Shown: positions 16,203 through 27,113 of the stretch, one piece after another
How positions within the stretch are numbered: position 1 is the first letter of the stretch
Layout: each line of letters opens with the position of its first letter
From: Methylogaea oryzae
GTDB lineage: Bacteria; Pseudomonadota; Gammaproteobacteria; Methylococcales; Methylococcaceae
Direction of reading: 5' to 3'
DNA length: 64,000 bases
Assembly: GCF_019669985.1 (NCBI RefSeq)
Contig: NZ_AP019782.1
Span: 3,404,001 to 3,468,000 of the forward strand
The notes under the pieces: model-generated
What the model was told of the DNA's origin: nothing
The model's input: only the letters and a program-made list of their open reading frames with translations
Databases searched by the model: none
Translations under genes and position numbers: made by a program

Positions 16203-16385
16203 CTCTCTCCCCTGCCGGCCAAGGCGGACCGCCTGGTGGTTGTGGTTATGGGTTGCGCGCCCGGCGGACGCAGAAAACGGCGCAGCAACCCGGCAGGCCG
16301 CCGCACCGTTCGATGATGGGGATATGGTATAGGCTGGATGCGGAATTACAACCGGCCCCCGGGGCCGGAACGCACCGCCCGAGAA

Positions 16386-16790
16386 CTATTGTTCCTGGGT
16401 GATGAAAGCCAGCTTGGTGATGCCGGCGTGCTGAGCCAGGGCCATCACCTGGGCGACCTTGCCGTAAGGCACGGCGGTGTCGGCGTGGAACTGCACGGTG
16501 GTCTCGGGATCGCCTTTCAATTGGTCGCTGAAGCGTTGCCCCAGGGCTTCCAGCGCCGTGGCCTGCTCGTTGACCGTGATGCCGCCCTGGGCGTCGATGC
16601 TGACCGTCAGCAGGTGTTTTTCCGGCGCCGGCGCGGCCTGTTCGGTTTTCGGCAGGTTGACGTGCACCGCCTGGGTCAGCAAAGGCGCTGTGACGATGAA
16701 CACCACCAGCAGCACCAGCATCACGTCCACCAGCGGCGTGACGTTGATTTCGGCCATCGCTTCGTCGGAGGACTCGGTCTTGAACGCCAT
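16386..16790 (-). CDS. exbD: ExbD/TolR family biopolymer transport protein
   Basis: A 134-aa inner-membrane protein. A short cytoplasmic N-terminus leads into one TM helix, INVTPLVDVMLVLLVVFIV (about 15-33), with the conserved Asp in LVDVML. The rest is a periplasmic domain. With ExbB it harvests proton motive force for TonB. Last of tonB-exbB-exbD; two nt separate it from exbB. Confidence 0.92.
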   Translation of the reverse strand: MAFKTESSDEAMAEINVTPLVDVMLVLLVVFIVTAPLLTQAVHVNLPKTEQAAPAPEKHLLTVSIDAQGGITVNEQATALEALGQRFSDQLKGDPETTVQFHADTAVPYGKVAQVMALAQHAGITKLAFITQEQ

Positions 16791-16792
16791 GC

Positions 16793-17455
16793 TTATTTAC
16801 CCTCGTTGGCTTGCAGATTGGCCTTGACGGCCAGGTGGAGAAAATCGGTGGCGAAATATTCCAGTTCCGCCTCGCACAGCTTAACTTGGCGCAGGAAAAA
16901 ATTGTAGGCCAGCACCGCTGGGATGGCCGCCGCGATGCCGATGGCTGTGGCGATCAAGGCTTCGCCGATGGGACCCGCCACCACGTCCAGGCTGGCGGAA
17001 CCGGCGTGGCTGATGTCCTGCAAGGCGTGCATGATGCCCCACACCGTGCCGAACAGGCCGACGAAGGGCGAGGTGCTGCCGACGCTGGCGAGGATCGACA
17101 AGCCCTGCTCCAAGGCCTTGCGTTCCTTGCTGATCTGCTGGCGCAGGCAGCGCTCCAGGATTTCCTGCACGTCGCCGCTCAGTTGCAACATGCGCGACGT
17201 GTTGCCCTGCCAATCCGCCAGCAAGGCGAAACCGGCGCCGGCGATGCGGCCGATGGCGCTGGAAGACTGATCCAAGCGCACCGCTTCGCTCAGGTCGGCG
17301 GCGCTCCAAAAAGCCTGGGCGTAGGCGCGGTTGCCGCGGTTCACGCGCCACTGCTCGTAACTCTTGAGAAAAATGATCGCCCAAGTGACCACGGAAAAGC
17401 CGATCAACACCCAGAGCGTAATCTGGACGATGCCCGCCGACGACATTTCTACCAT
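16793..17455 (-). CDS. exbB: MotA/TolQ/ExbB proton channel family protein
   Basis: A 220-aa protein with the three-helix ExbB/TolQ topology: TM1 at about 10-28, a long cytoplasmic loop, then two C-terminal helices. Family landmarks are LASVGSTSPFVGLFGTVWGIM (about 115-135) and EALIATAIGIAAAIPAVLAYN. Pairing with tonB and exbD identifies it as ExbB rather than TolQ. Confidence 0.92.
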   Translation of the reverse strand: MVEMSSAGIVQITLWVLIGFSVVTWAIIFLKSYEQWRVNRGNRAYAQAFWSAADLSEAVRLDQSSSAIGRIAGAGFALLADWQGNTSRMLQLSGDVQEILERCLRQQISKERKALEQGLSILASVGSTSPFVGLFGTVWGIMHALQDISHAGSASLDVVAGPIGEALIATAIGIAAAIPAVLAYNFFLRQVKLCEAELEYFATDFLHLAVKANLQANEGK

Positions 17456-17465
17456 AGCCTTGCCC

Positions 17466-18143
17466 TCAGTTTTTTAGTTTGAAATCGATGGGGATGATGA
17501 CCCAACTGTCCACCGCTTTGTCCCCTTCCTTGGCCGCGACGAAACGCCACTGCCGCACAGCCTCCAACGCCGCTTCGTCCAGAACGTCGTGGCCGCTGCT
17601 GCGCTCCAGCCGCACCTCGCCCGCGGTGCCGTCCGCCAGGATGCGGGTGCGAACCAGCACCTCGCCCTGCCAGTGGCGCTCCCGCGCCATGGATGGATAG
17701 CGGGGCGGCGGATTCTGCAAATAATTCGCCTTGTAATTGGCCTCTTGAAACGGCGCCGGAGCGGGCGCAGCAGGCGCTGCGGCGGCCGGCGGGGGCGGCG
17801 CTTCCGCTACCGGCTCCGGCGTAGGCGCGGGCTCCGCCTGTTTGAGCGGCACAGGCCGCGGCAAAGGCTTGGGCTTTTTCGGCAGCGGTTTTTCCGGCGG
17901 CTTGGGCGGGGGCGGTTTAGGCGGCTCGGGTTGCGGCTGGGCCACCAGCCTGGGTTGGCTGACCAACGCCACTTCCACCGCCCGTTCCAGGCGCGCCGGC
18001 ACGGCGGCCGGCTGGTTGCGCCAAGCCTGCCATGCGGCCAAGTGCAGCGCGGTGGCGACAATAACGGCCAAAGTCCTGGCCGCCCAGCGATTTTGCGGGT
18101 CGGATCGTAAGATGTTCAAGAGGTTTAGCGCTGCCGCTCGCAA
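17466..18143 (-). CDS. tonB: TonB family energy transducer
   Basis: A 225-aa TonB-like protein that carries ExbB/ExbD energy to outer-membrane receptors. It has a short cytoplasmic N-terminus, one TM helix (AARTLAVIVATALHLAAW), a long Pro-, Lys- and Ala-rich periplasmic spacer (about 50-140), and a C-terminal TonB domain with YLQNPPPRYPSMARER, GEVLVRTRILADG and DEAALEAVRQWRF. No ATG lies near the N-terminus; TTG at 18143 or the TTG at LNILRS is likely, so the exact start is uncertain. First gene of the tonB-exbB-exbD operon. Confidence 0.9.
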   Translation of the reverse strand: MRAAALNLLNILRSDPQNRWAARTLAVIVATALHLAAWQAWRNQPAAVPARLERAVEVALVSQPRLVAQPQPEPPKPPPPKPPEKPLPKKPKPLPRPVPLKQAEPAPTPEPVAEAPPPPAAAAPAAPAPAPFQEANYKANYLQNPPPRYPSMARERHWQGEVLVRTRILADGTAGEVRLERSSGHDVLDEAALEAVRQWRFVAAKEGDKAVDSWVIIPIDFKLKN

Positions 18144-18244
18144 AGAACCGAATAGCCTGAAAAGCCCCGGCGCGAGGCCGCGCCGGCCGCGTCATTGTAA
18201 TCCAGTTTTAAGCAAGGACCGCAGCAATAGGTGGGCCGCATCCG

Positions 18245-20128
18245 TCAGACCTCCACCACGCAGCCCAGCTCCAGCACTCGATCCACCGGCAACTGGAAAA
18301 ACGCGATAGGACTGGAAGCGTTGCGGAACATGGAAATGAACAGCTTTTCCTGCCAGGGATTCAAGTCGGGACGATCCGACGGCATCAGCGTTTCCCGGCC
18401 GAGGAAGAAGGTGGTGTCGGCCAGCTCGATGTCCAGCCCGGCGCCGCGGCACAAGCGCAAGATCTTGGGCACGTTGGGCGACTCCATGAAACCGTAGCGG
18501 GCGGTGACGCGGTAGAAGCCGTGCTCCAGCCGCTCCACTTGAACGCGGCCGCTATCGGCGATGTGCGGCACGTCCTCGATATCCACCGTCAGCAACACCA
18601 CCCGCTCGTGGACGACCTTGTTGTGCTCGAAGTTCTGCAACAACGTCACCGGCATGCTCAGATGCCGGGCGGTGAGGAAAACCGCCGTGCCGGACACCCG
18701 CTGCGGCGCCAGCCGACCGATGTCCTCCAGGAAGGTCTTCAGCGACATGGCCATGTTCTGGATGCGATGACGCAGCACCGTGCGGCCCTTCTGCCAAGTC
18801 CACATGATGAAGAATATCGTGATGCCCAACACCAAGGGGAACCAGCCGCCCTGGGGAACTTTGGGCACGTTGGCGCTGAAGAAGGCCAAATCCACCGAGA
18901 GGAAGACGCCGAACAACGGCGCCGCGTACAACGGCCGCCAACGCCAGAAATCCATGGCCACGATAAACGCCAGCAGGGTGTCGATCGCCATGGCCCCGGT
19001 CACGGCGATGCCGTAGGCGGCAGCCAGGTTGGAGGAGGTATGGAAATACAGCACCAGGCCGATCACGCCGAACAGCAGCATGCGGTTGATGCCGGGCACG
19101 TAGATCTGGCCGATTTCCGCTTCCGAGGTGTGCACGGTTTTCTGGCGCGGCAGGTAGTCCAGCTGCATGGCCTGGCGGGTGATGGAAAACGCGCCGGAAA
19201 TCACCGCCTGGGAGGCGATCACCGTGGCCAGGGTCGCCAGGCCGATCATGGGCAGCAGCGCCCAGGACGGCGCCAGCAGGTAAAACGGATTCTGGATGGC
19301 TTGCGGATCGCGCAGGATCAACGCGCCCTGGCCCAGATAGTTGAGCATCAGCGGCGGCAGCACCAACAGGAACCAGGACACGCGGATCGGATTGGGACCG
19401 AAATGGCCCATATCGGCGTACAGCGCCTCGCCGCCGGTCAAGGCCAGCACCACGGCGCCCAGCACCAGGAAGCCGTGCCAGCGGTGCTCCGCGAAAAAGT
19501 GCAGGGCATGGGCCGGATTCAGCGCCTGCACGATTTCCGGGCTTTGCTGGATGCTCAGCACGCCCCAATACCCCAGCGCAAAAAACCACAGGCACATGAT
19601 CGGGCCGAAGGCCAGGCCCACCTTGCCGGTGCCCAGGCGCTGGATGGCGAACAACCCCACCAGCACGACGATGGCGATGGGGAGAATGAAGGCATGCAAA
19701 CCGGGCGCCGCCACCTCCAACCCTTCCACGGCGCTCAGCACGGAAATCGCCGGCGTAATAAAGCCATCGCCATAAAAAAGGGCTGTCCCGAACAGCCCAA
19801 CCCCCATGATCCACGCTCGCTGCCAGGGAATATGGCGACGCTGCAACGCCAGCGTGGTCAAGGCCATGATGCCGCCCTCGCCTTGGTTGTCGGCGCGCAT
19901 GATGAAGATCACGTACTTGATGGAAATGACCAACGTCAGCGACCAGAAAATCAGCGACAGGATGCCGAATACGTTGGCCTGGTCCACCGCCATCGCATGG
20001 GGGCCGTTGAATACCTCCTTCAGCGTATAAAGCGGGCTGGTGCCCACGTCGCCATATACCACGCCCACCGAAGCCAGGGAGAGCGTCAGGAAGCCGGAGC
20101 CTTTGGGTTCGTCGTGGGCATGGGTCAT
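18245..20128 (-). CDS. kup: Kup family low-affinity potassium uptake protein
   Basis: A 627-aa H+-coupled K+ importer. About twelve helices fill the first 440 residues. Family signatures are GVVYGDVGTSPLYTLKEVF (about 23-41), YGDGFITPAISVLSAVEGLE and GEALYADMGHFG. A cytoplasmic C-terminal domain of about 180 residues follows, ending PVDRVLELGCVVEV. It starts 19 nt after the stop of the first NhaD antiporter gene, so K+ uptake and Na+ extrusion are probably co-expressed. Confidence 0.97.
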   Translation of the reverse strand: MTHAHDEPKGSGFLTLSLASVGVVYGDVGTSPLYTLKEVFNGPHAMAVDQANVFGILSLIFWSLTLVISIKYVIFIMRADNQGEGGIMALTTLALQRRHIPWQRAWIMGVGLFGTALFYGDGFITPAISVLSAVEGLEVAAPGLHAFILPIAIVVLVGLFAIQRLGTGKVGLAFGPIMCLWFFALGYWGVLSIQQSPEIVQALNPAHALHFFAEHRWHGFLVLGAVVLALTGGEALYADMGHFGPNPIRVSWFLLVLPPLMLNYLGQGALILRDPQAIQNPFYLLAPSWALLPMIGLATLATVIASQAVISGAFSITRQAMQLDYLPRQKTVHTSEAEIGQIYVPGINRMLLFGVIGLVLYFHTSSNLAAAYGIAVTGAMAIDTLLAFIVAMDFWRWRPLYAAPLFGVFLSVDLAFFSANVPKVPQGGWFPLVLGITIFFIMWTWQKGRTVLRHRIQNMAMSLKTFLEDIGRLAPQRVSGTAVFLTARHLSMPVTLLQNFEHNKVVHERVVLLTVDIEDVPHIADSGRVQVERLEHGFYRVTARYGFMESPNVPKILRLCRGAGLDIELADTTFFLGRETLMPSDRPDLNPWQEKLFISMFRNASSPIAFFQLPVDRVLELGCVVEV

Positions 20129-20146
20129 GATGCGGCTATCCGGTAA

Positions 20147-21727
20147 TCAGAAATAACGGCCGTTGAGCAAAAAGTGCGCGCCGATGCTGGCGAAATACCC
20201 CAAGGCGATGGCCGGCGTCCACTTCAAATGGATCACGAAGCTGTAGGCGCCCTTGGCCTGGCCCAGCAGCCCCACGCCGGCCGCCGACCCCACCGCCAAC
20301 AAGCTGCCGCCCACCCCGGCGGCCAGGGTCACCAACAGCCATTGGCCCTGGGAAATGTCCGGCGCCATGGTCAGCACCGCCAGCATGATGGTGCCGTTGT
20401 CGATGAAGGCCGAGGCGATACCCACCAGGATATTGGCCACGGTGGGGTCGATTTCGCCGTACAGGTAATGGGACGCCACGGTCAGGTAACCGAGGAAGCT
20501 CAAGCCGCCGACGCCGACCATCACGCCGTAGAAAAACAGCAGCGTGTCCCATTCCAGCTGGGCAACCTTTTGGAAAATATCGAACGGCTGGCTACGCTCC
20601 GCCTCGGCCAGGGCCTTGATCCGGCTCCGCTCCTGGGCGTCCAGCACCTGGCGCAATTGCTGTTCGGTGATGATGTGTTCGGTCAGCAGCAACTCGCCCA
20701 AACGGGGGCCGGCGACGGCCGGAGCGCTTTTCGCGGTGATCTCCATTTGCTGCAATTCCAGATCGTCCGGGTCGGCCACCGGCTGGGCGTCGGCCTCGCG
20801 TTGCGCCGTGACTTGCAGGTAAAAACTGAAGAACTTCAAGTAAGTCAGCCCCATCAACATGCCGGCCACCGGCGGCAGCTTGAGGAAGTTTTCGAAGCAA
20901 GCGGCCGTCACGATGGTCAAGGCGAACAGCACGATGATGGTCATACCGCCGCGCTTCAAGGCCGGCGCCTCCAGCACCGCCGCCGGCTTTTCCTTGGGTA
21001 TCCAGAAATGCATGATGGCGGCCGGCACGGCGAAGTTGACGATGGACGGAAGCAGCAAGGCGTAGAAATCGCCGAAAGGCACCACGCCTTTTTGCCATAC
21101 CAACAGGGTGGTGATGTCGCCGAACGGGCTGAAGGAACCGCCGGCGTTGGCCGCCACCACCACATTGATGCAGGACAAGGCGACGAACGTGGGACAGTCC
21201 TTGCCCATGGCCAAGATCACCGCCCCCATCAGCAACGCCGTGGTCAGGTTATTGCAGACCGAAGAAATCCAGAAAGCCAGAATACCGGTGATCCAAAAAA
21301 GCTGGCGATAACTGAAATTCTTGCTCAGCAGCCAGACCCGCAAGCTGTCGAAGACGCCCCGATCCTCCATGGCGTTGAGGTAAGTCATGGACACCATCAC
21401 GAACAGGAACAGCTCCGCATAACCTTCCAGCGCCGAGCGGAACGCCGCTCCCACCAGTTCGCCCATGCCGCCGGCGGCATAGACGGCGGCGATCACCATC
21501 CAAATCAGGCTGGCCGCCAGCACCATGGGTTTGGACTTGCGCAGAGTGGTCAGTTCTTCGGTCGTGGCGAACAGGTAAGCGACGGTGAATAGCGCCAAAG
21601 CCAGATAGCCGGCCCAATGACCGGTCAAGTCGAGGGGCCGCGTCGAGGCGCCCGCATCTTCGGCCGCTACGGACAAGGAAGGGATAAGCAAAGCAAACGG
21701 GATCGGCAAATACTTCAGCAGGGGCAT
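20147..21727 (-). CDS. nhaD: NhaD-type Na+/H+ antiporter with MshEN-like insert
   Basis: A 526-aa antiporter with a probable N-terminal signal (PFALLIPSLSVAAEDAG) and about twelve helices. NhaD hallmarks: SSVCNNLTTALLMG, NAGGSFSPFGDITT, AEWDTLLFF-like LEWDTLLFFYGV, AFIDNGTIML and GGSLLAVGSAAGV. Unusually, a hydrophilic insert of about 90 residues (about 310-400) contains RLGELLLTEHIITEQQ... at 342-365. This fits the 24-residue motif of c-di-GMP-binding MshEN domains at every constrained position except one (His for Gly at position 10). Only one of the two motifs of a full MshEN is present. It is followed by kup. Confidence 0.93.
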   Translation of the reverse strand: MPLLKYLPIPFALLIPSLSVAAEDAGASTRPLDLTGHWAGYLALALFTVAYLFATTEELTTLRKSKPMVLAASLIWMVIAAVYAAGGMGELVGAAFRSALEGYAELFLFVMVSMTYLNAMEDRGVFDSLRVWLLSKNFSYRQLFWITGILAFWISSVCNNLTTALLMGAVILAMGKDCPTFVALSCINVVVAANAGGSFSPFGDITTLLVWQKGVVPFGDFYALLLPSIVNFAVPAAIMHFWIPKEKPAAVLEAPALKRGGMTIIVLFALTIVTAACFENFLKLPPVAGMLMGLTYLKFFSFYLQVTAQREADAQPVADPDDLELQQMEITAKSAPAVAGPRLGELLLTEHIITEQQLRQVLDAQERSRIKALAEAERSQPFDIFQKVAQLEWDTLLFFYGVMVGVGGLSFLGYLTVASHYLYGEIDPTVANILVGIASAFIDNGTIMLAVLTMAPDISQGQWLLVTLAAGVGGSLLAVGSAAGVGLLGQAKGAYSFVIHLKWTPAIALGYFASIGAHFLLNGRYF

Positions 21728-21885
21728 TTTGCGATGATCGGAAGTGGAAAAATCAGGTCAAAAACCGTGGGTTCTCGCCAGCGCCGCCGCGTTGCGCGGC
21801 GCGCCTTGAAGCAAAACACGCGGGAGAGCCATTCTACATGCGGATGCGGGCCAGTGATATCAATCACATTCGGCGAGCACGGCTC

Positions 21886-23235
21886 TCACGAATGCAGCCA
21901 TTCGAATTGCATATACCAGATTGCGAAGGAGCCAAAAAAATTCGCCAACACCGCCGGCAGAAAACGCAAGTGCGCCGCGAAGGTATAACTGCGCTCAATG
22001 GACATGGCCACGACGCCGGCGGCGGAGCCCACCACGGTCAGACTGCCGCCCACGCCCACCATGAGCGTATTGAGGGTCCATTGGTCCAGCCCCAAGGTCG
22101 GACTCGACATGATCGCCGCCGCCTCCAGCAAGTTGTTGTCGATAAAGCTGGAAACCAAGCCGAGCAGCACGTTGACGAAAGTGGGCGACTCGTGGTCGTA
22201 CAGCCAGGCGATATAGGACAGCCACCCTACATGGTTGAGCGCCGCCATGCCGGTGATGATGCCGATGTAATACATCAGCGTGCTCCACTCAACTTTCTGC
22301 AACTGGATTACCAGCGGCATTTCGATCCCCTTCTTCTTCAGATACCAGATGTAGAGCATCTCGAAACCCAAGCCGGTGCCGATAGCGAATTCTATGTCCA
22401 CCTTCAGGTACATATTGAGCAATACCGCGCCGATGATGGCGGCCAAGCTGATGATGGTCAGCCCCACGCCGCCAGGCTTGATGCCGGCGACCGAGGGCGC
22501 GCCCGTCTCGTCCTCCCTGCGTCTACGCGGGACAGACTCCAGTTCCACTAGGCCTGCGACGGAACGAATCAGCGGCGTCCCATCCAAGCGACGCAGGTAC
22601 AACCCATGCAAAACCAGCGCGCTGAGCACCCAGCCGAAAAAACTGGCGGGGAACAGCAATAAAAGATCGCTCAGCGTTAATCGGTCGGCCAGGATCACCA
22701 TCAGGCTGGTGGAAGTGCCGACGAACCAAACGCCCGAATTGGAGGCGACGATGACGTTGCACAACGCCACGTGGGTGTATTTCTGATTGACGGAAATATT
22801 ACGCACGGCGTTGCTGAACACGATAGACGTGGTCAAGCTGCTGATGAATGGACTCAATACCGCGCAGAAAAAGCCGGTAGCCCAGAACATGCCCCGAGGC
22901 CCCGCGCCTTGCCTCATCAGAAAGTCCGTCAACGCACCAAAAACATTCCGTTCGTTGAGAATTTCCACCATCATCCACATGAAGGCCATGAAGGTAATCA
23001 GGGCGAACAGACTCTCCTTGGTTTCCGCCTGCATGACCTTCAGCGCATGGAAGCGCTCCGGCCCTTCGCCGGTCATCAGATAGTACACACCCAGCACCGC
23101 CACCGAAGACATCATCAGCAGCGCCGGCTTGAACTTGTCCATCGCCAACTGGACTTCCAGGATGATGAGCGCGATCCCCACGACGAAGATGGCGAGTACG
23201 ATGAAACCGATGGGCGAAAAAGGCACAATGGGCAT
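21886..23235 (-). CDS. NhaD-type Na+/H+ antiporter, second paralog
   Basis: A 449-aa polytopic antiporter of the same superfamily, clearly diverged from its neighbour. Equivalent motifs are SPFISSLTTSIVFSNAV, NSGVWFVGTSTSLMV, VEWSTLMYYIGII, SFIDNNLLEAAA and GGSLTVVGSAAGVVAM. It lacks the cytoplasmic insert of the first paralog. It lies 158 nt upstream of that gene on the same strand. Whether it exports Na+, Li+ or another cation cannot be told. Confidence 0.88.
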   Translation of the reverse strand: MPIVPFSPIGFIVLAIFVVGIALIILEVQLAMDKFKPALLMMSSVAVLGVYYLMTGEGPERFHALKVMQAETKESLFALITFMAFMWMMVEILNERNVFGALTDFLMRQGAGPRGMFWATGFFCAVLSPFISSLTTSIVFSNAVRNISVNQKYTHVALCNVIVASNSGVWFVGTSTSLMVILADRLTLSDLLLLFPASFFGWVLSALVLHGLYLRRLDGTPLIRSVAGLVELESVPRRRREDETGAPSVAGIKPGGVGLTIISLAAIIGAVLLNMYLKVDIEFAIGTGLGFEMLYIWYLKKKGIEMPLVIQLQKVEWSTLMYYIGIITGMAALNHVGWLSYIAWLYDHESPTFVNVLLGLVSSFIDNNLLEAAAIMSSPTLGLDQWTLNTLMVGVGGSLTVVGSAAGVVAMSIERSYTFAAHLRFLPAVLANFFGSFAIWYMQFEWLHS

Positions 23236-23559
23236 GATAAGTCTCTGCGGAAGGTAGAGGGTTCAGGATCGGAGGCCGGCAGCCGGCCGCTAAACCGCGT
23301 CCGCGGGGAATTCTACCGCCCCCCCTTCCCCTGAAGGAACCGAGTCTGGGAAACAATTTGTCAACCAAGCCCGGCATGCAGACGGCGGGCGGATCGTCCG
23401 CTTAACCGCAAAAAGCCGAGCGATGCCCCAGGGCCGCCCGCCAGACCGAACTGAGCTAAACGGCCGCAGCGGCAAGACTCGCGCCGGCGACGTTCGCCGT
23501 TCGACTTTCGTACAGAGTTTTTTGCCGCAACGACGACCAACGCATTAACGAACAGCCTC
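23236..23559. other. Intergenic region between divergent antiporter genes
   Basis: About 320 bp separates the second (minus) and third (plus) antiporter genes and must hold both promoters. No convincing gene, operator or promoter hexamer pair stood out. Confidence 0.5.
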
Positions 23560-24804
23560 ATGCCAACGCTTTTCCTCTACACCTGCGCAGCCATGGCGTT
23601 TCTTTGCATTTTGTTCGAAGAACAGTCCAAGATAAGCAAAGCCAAAAGCACGCTGTTTTTCGGCTGCATGGCCTGGATCGGCATGTATATTGAAGCGGCC
23701 CAATCGGAGAGGCCGGAAATCACCGCCGGCTTCAACAGCAATATTCTTGAAATCGCCAGCTTGTGGCTTTTTCTATTCTCGTCCATGACGTTTGTGGCGT
23801 ACATCAATCGCCGGGGCTTGATTGACGCTTTAATGCGATCGGTATTGCCGGCGAAGATGACGGTGAAAAACCTCTTCTACTCCGTCACCCTGTTCTCGTT
23901 TCTGTTCTCCCTGCTTTGCGACAATGCCACCACCGCTTTAGTCGTATCGTCCATTGTCGTGCCTTTGGATTTGGACAAATCCCAGCGTATTCACTTCGCG
24001 ACGGCGATCATATTCGCCGTAACCGCTGGCGGCGTCGCCCTCATAACCGGCGACGTAACAACCATCATGATATTCCTCGCAGGGAAAGTGCATATCACCA
24101 ATTTGCTGCTGCTTGGCGTCGCCGCGTTTGTCGCGGTGGGAGTCCTCGCCCTGCTGCTGGCTAGAGACATGGATGGCGACATCGATTTATCGCTGACCTA
24201 TAAACGCGATTTTGTTTATAACCCGGTAGACATCCTGATCGCCGTCCTGTTCATCCTCACCATTCTGACAGCCATATTCCTCAACCTGTATTTCACTATT
24301 CCGCCGGTTCTCACATTCTTGTTTGGGTTGTCCATTATGCTGATTGTCGGGAGCTACCGGGGCGGCGACAAAATCCTGCACATGCTCGACTACATTCGGG
24401 AAATCGAGTTCGATTCCCTGCTGTTTTTTTTAGGCGTGCTGCTATTGGTCGGCATGCTGGCCCGTATACACGCCCTGGATGCCATTGCGGATATTTACGC
24501 GATACTACCGGCCAGCTTAACCACCTACGTCATCGGCATTCTCGCCGGGATAATCGGCAACGTGCCGCTTACCGCTGCCGTGCTCAAGGCCGATATCGAC
24601 ATGCCGGAACACCAGTGGCTGCTGCTGATTTACGCGGTCGTCATGGGAGGAACTCTGATAATAACGGGGTCTGCGGCGGGGATCGTCACCATGGGGAAAA
24701 TACGGGAGGTAACCATGATGACGTATTTCCGCAACTTCGCTTATCTGGTGCTTGCCTACAGTGTCGGGTTCGGCGTGGTCATGATGCTTGGCCCCTTGGT
24801 TTGA
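23560..24804 (+). CDS. NhaD/ArsB-superfamily Na+/H+ antiporter, third paralog
   Basis: A 414-aa ion-transporter-superfamily permease with ten or eleven helices. Motifs align with the two NhaD neighbours: SLLCDNATTALVVSS, TAGGVALITGDVTTIMIF, IEFDSLLFFLGVLLLVG, GNVPLTAAVLK and GGTLIITGSAAGIVTM. The Asn at the CDN motif and the GSAAG loop are typical of NhaD. It is transcribed away from the other two. Codon use is somewhat more AT-rich than kup or thiC. An ion other than Na+ is possible. Confidence 0.85.
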   Translation: MPTLFLYTCAAMAFLCILFEEQSKISKAKSTLFFGCMAWIGMYIEAAQSERPEITAGFNSNILEIASLWLFLFSSMTFVAYINRRGLIDALMRSVLPAKMTVKNLFYSVTLFSFLFSLLCDNATTALVVSSIVVPLDLDKSQRIHFATAIIFAVTAGGVALITGDVTTIMIFLAGKVHITNLLLLGVAAFVAVGVLALLLARDMDGDIDLSLTYKRDFVYNPVDILIAVLFILTILTAIFLNLYFTIPPVLTFLFGLSIMLIVGSYRGGDKILHMLDYIREIEFDSLLFFLGVLLLVGMLARIHALDAIADIYAILPASLTTYVIGILAGIIGNVPLTAAVLKADIDMPEHQWLLLIYAVVMGGTLIITGSAAGIVTMGKIREVTMMTYFRNFAYLVLAYSVGFGVVMMLGPLV

Positions 24805-24872
24805 CGAGACGACACAGGCTAAGCGAAAGGCCCGATTCGAGACGAGACGGTTCCGCCCCACGCAAGCCGGCC

Positions 24873-24901
24873 TTGCAAATTGGCCGCCCATGCTTTAGTT
24901 T
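24873..24901 (+). promoter_or_regulatory. Candidate sigma-70 promoter for thiC
   Basis: TTGCAA (24873-24878), a 17-nt spacer and TAGTTT (24896-24901) lie directly upstream of the TPP aptamer, which places a start site just before the riboswitch. The -10 hexamer is only a fair match. Confidence 0.4.
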
Positions 24902-24917
24902 TGCGCGATATCAGCAA

Positions 24918-25002
24918 GGCTAGGGGCGCCCCGCCGAACATCGGCGCGGGCTGAGAATGCACCCTTTGAACCTGATCCGGTTAATACCGGCGTAGGAAAG
25001 CC
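24918..25002 (+). promoter_or_regulatory. TPP (THI-box) riboswitch
   Basis: The aptamer core is explicit: taggggcgcc, ctgagaatgcaccctttgaa, then cctgatccggttaataccgg and cgtaggaaag. A P1 stem can form between ggct (24918-24921) and agcc (24999-25002). Two hairpins follow (25003-25015 and 25018-25035) without a T run, so translational rather than transcriptional control seems more likely. It precedes thiC by about 100 nt. Confidence 0.95.
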
Positions 25003-25025
25003 GCAGCTTCGCTGCAAAGCCATAG

Positions 25026-26978
<1,953 letters not shown>

Positions 26979-27000
26979 GCGGTGCCCATGTCGCTTGCAG

Positions 27001-27033
27001 AAAAGGCCGGCGTTATGCCGGCCTTTTTGTTTT
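27001..27033 (+). terminator. Rho-independent terminator after thiC
   Basis: aaggccggc (27003-27011) pairs with gccggcctt (27017-27025) around gttat and runs into a T-rich tract to 27033. Confidence 0.9.
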
Positions 27034-27113
27034 ATGGGGCCATCACTAATCGGCGCCGAAGTTATTACCACCAAACAATATTGGGCTTCCTTTCGTAAGT
27101 CCACCCCGCCGCG

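Noticed and set aside
21887-22551. Plus-strand frames opposite the second antiporter gene
   Set aside because: His/Gln/Asp-rich antisense shadows without starts or family motifs.
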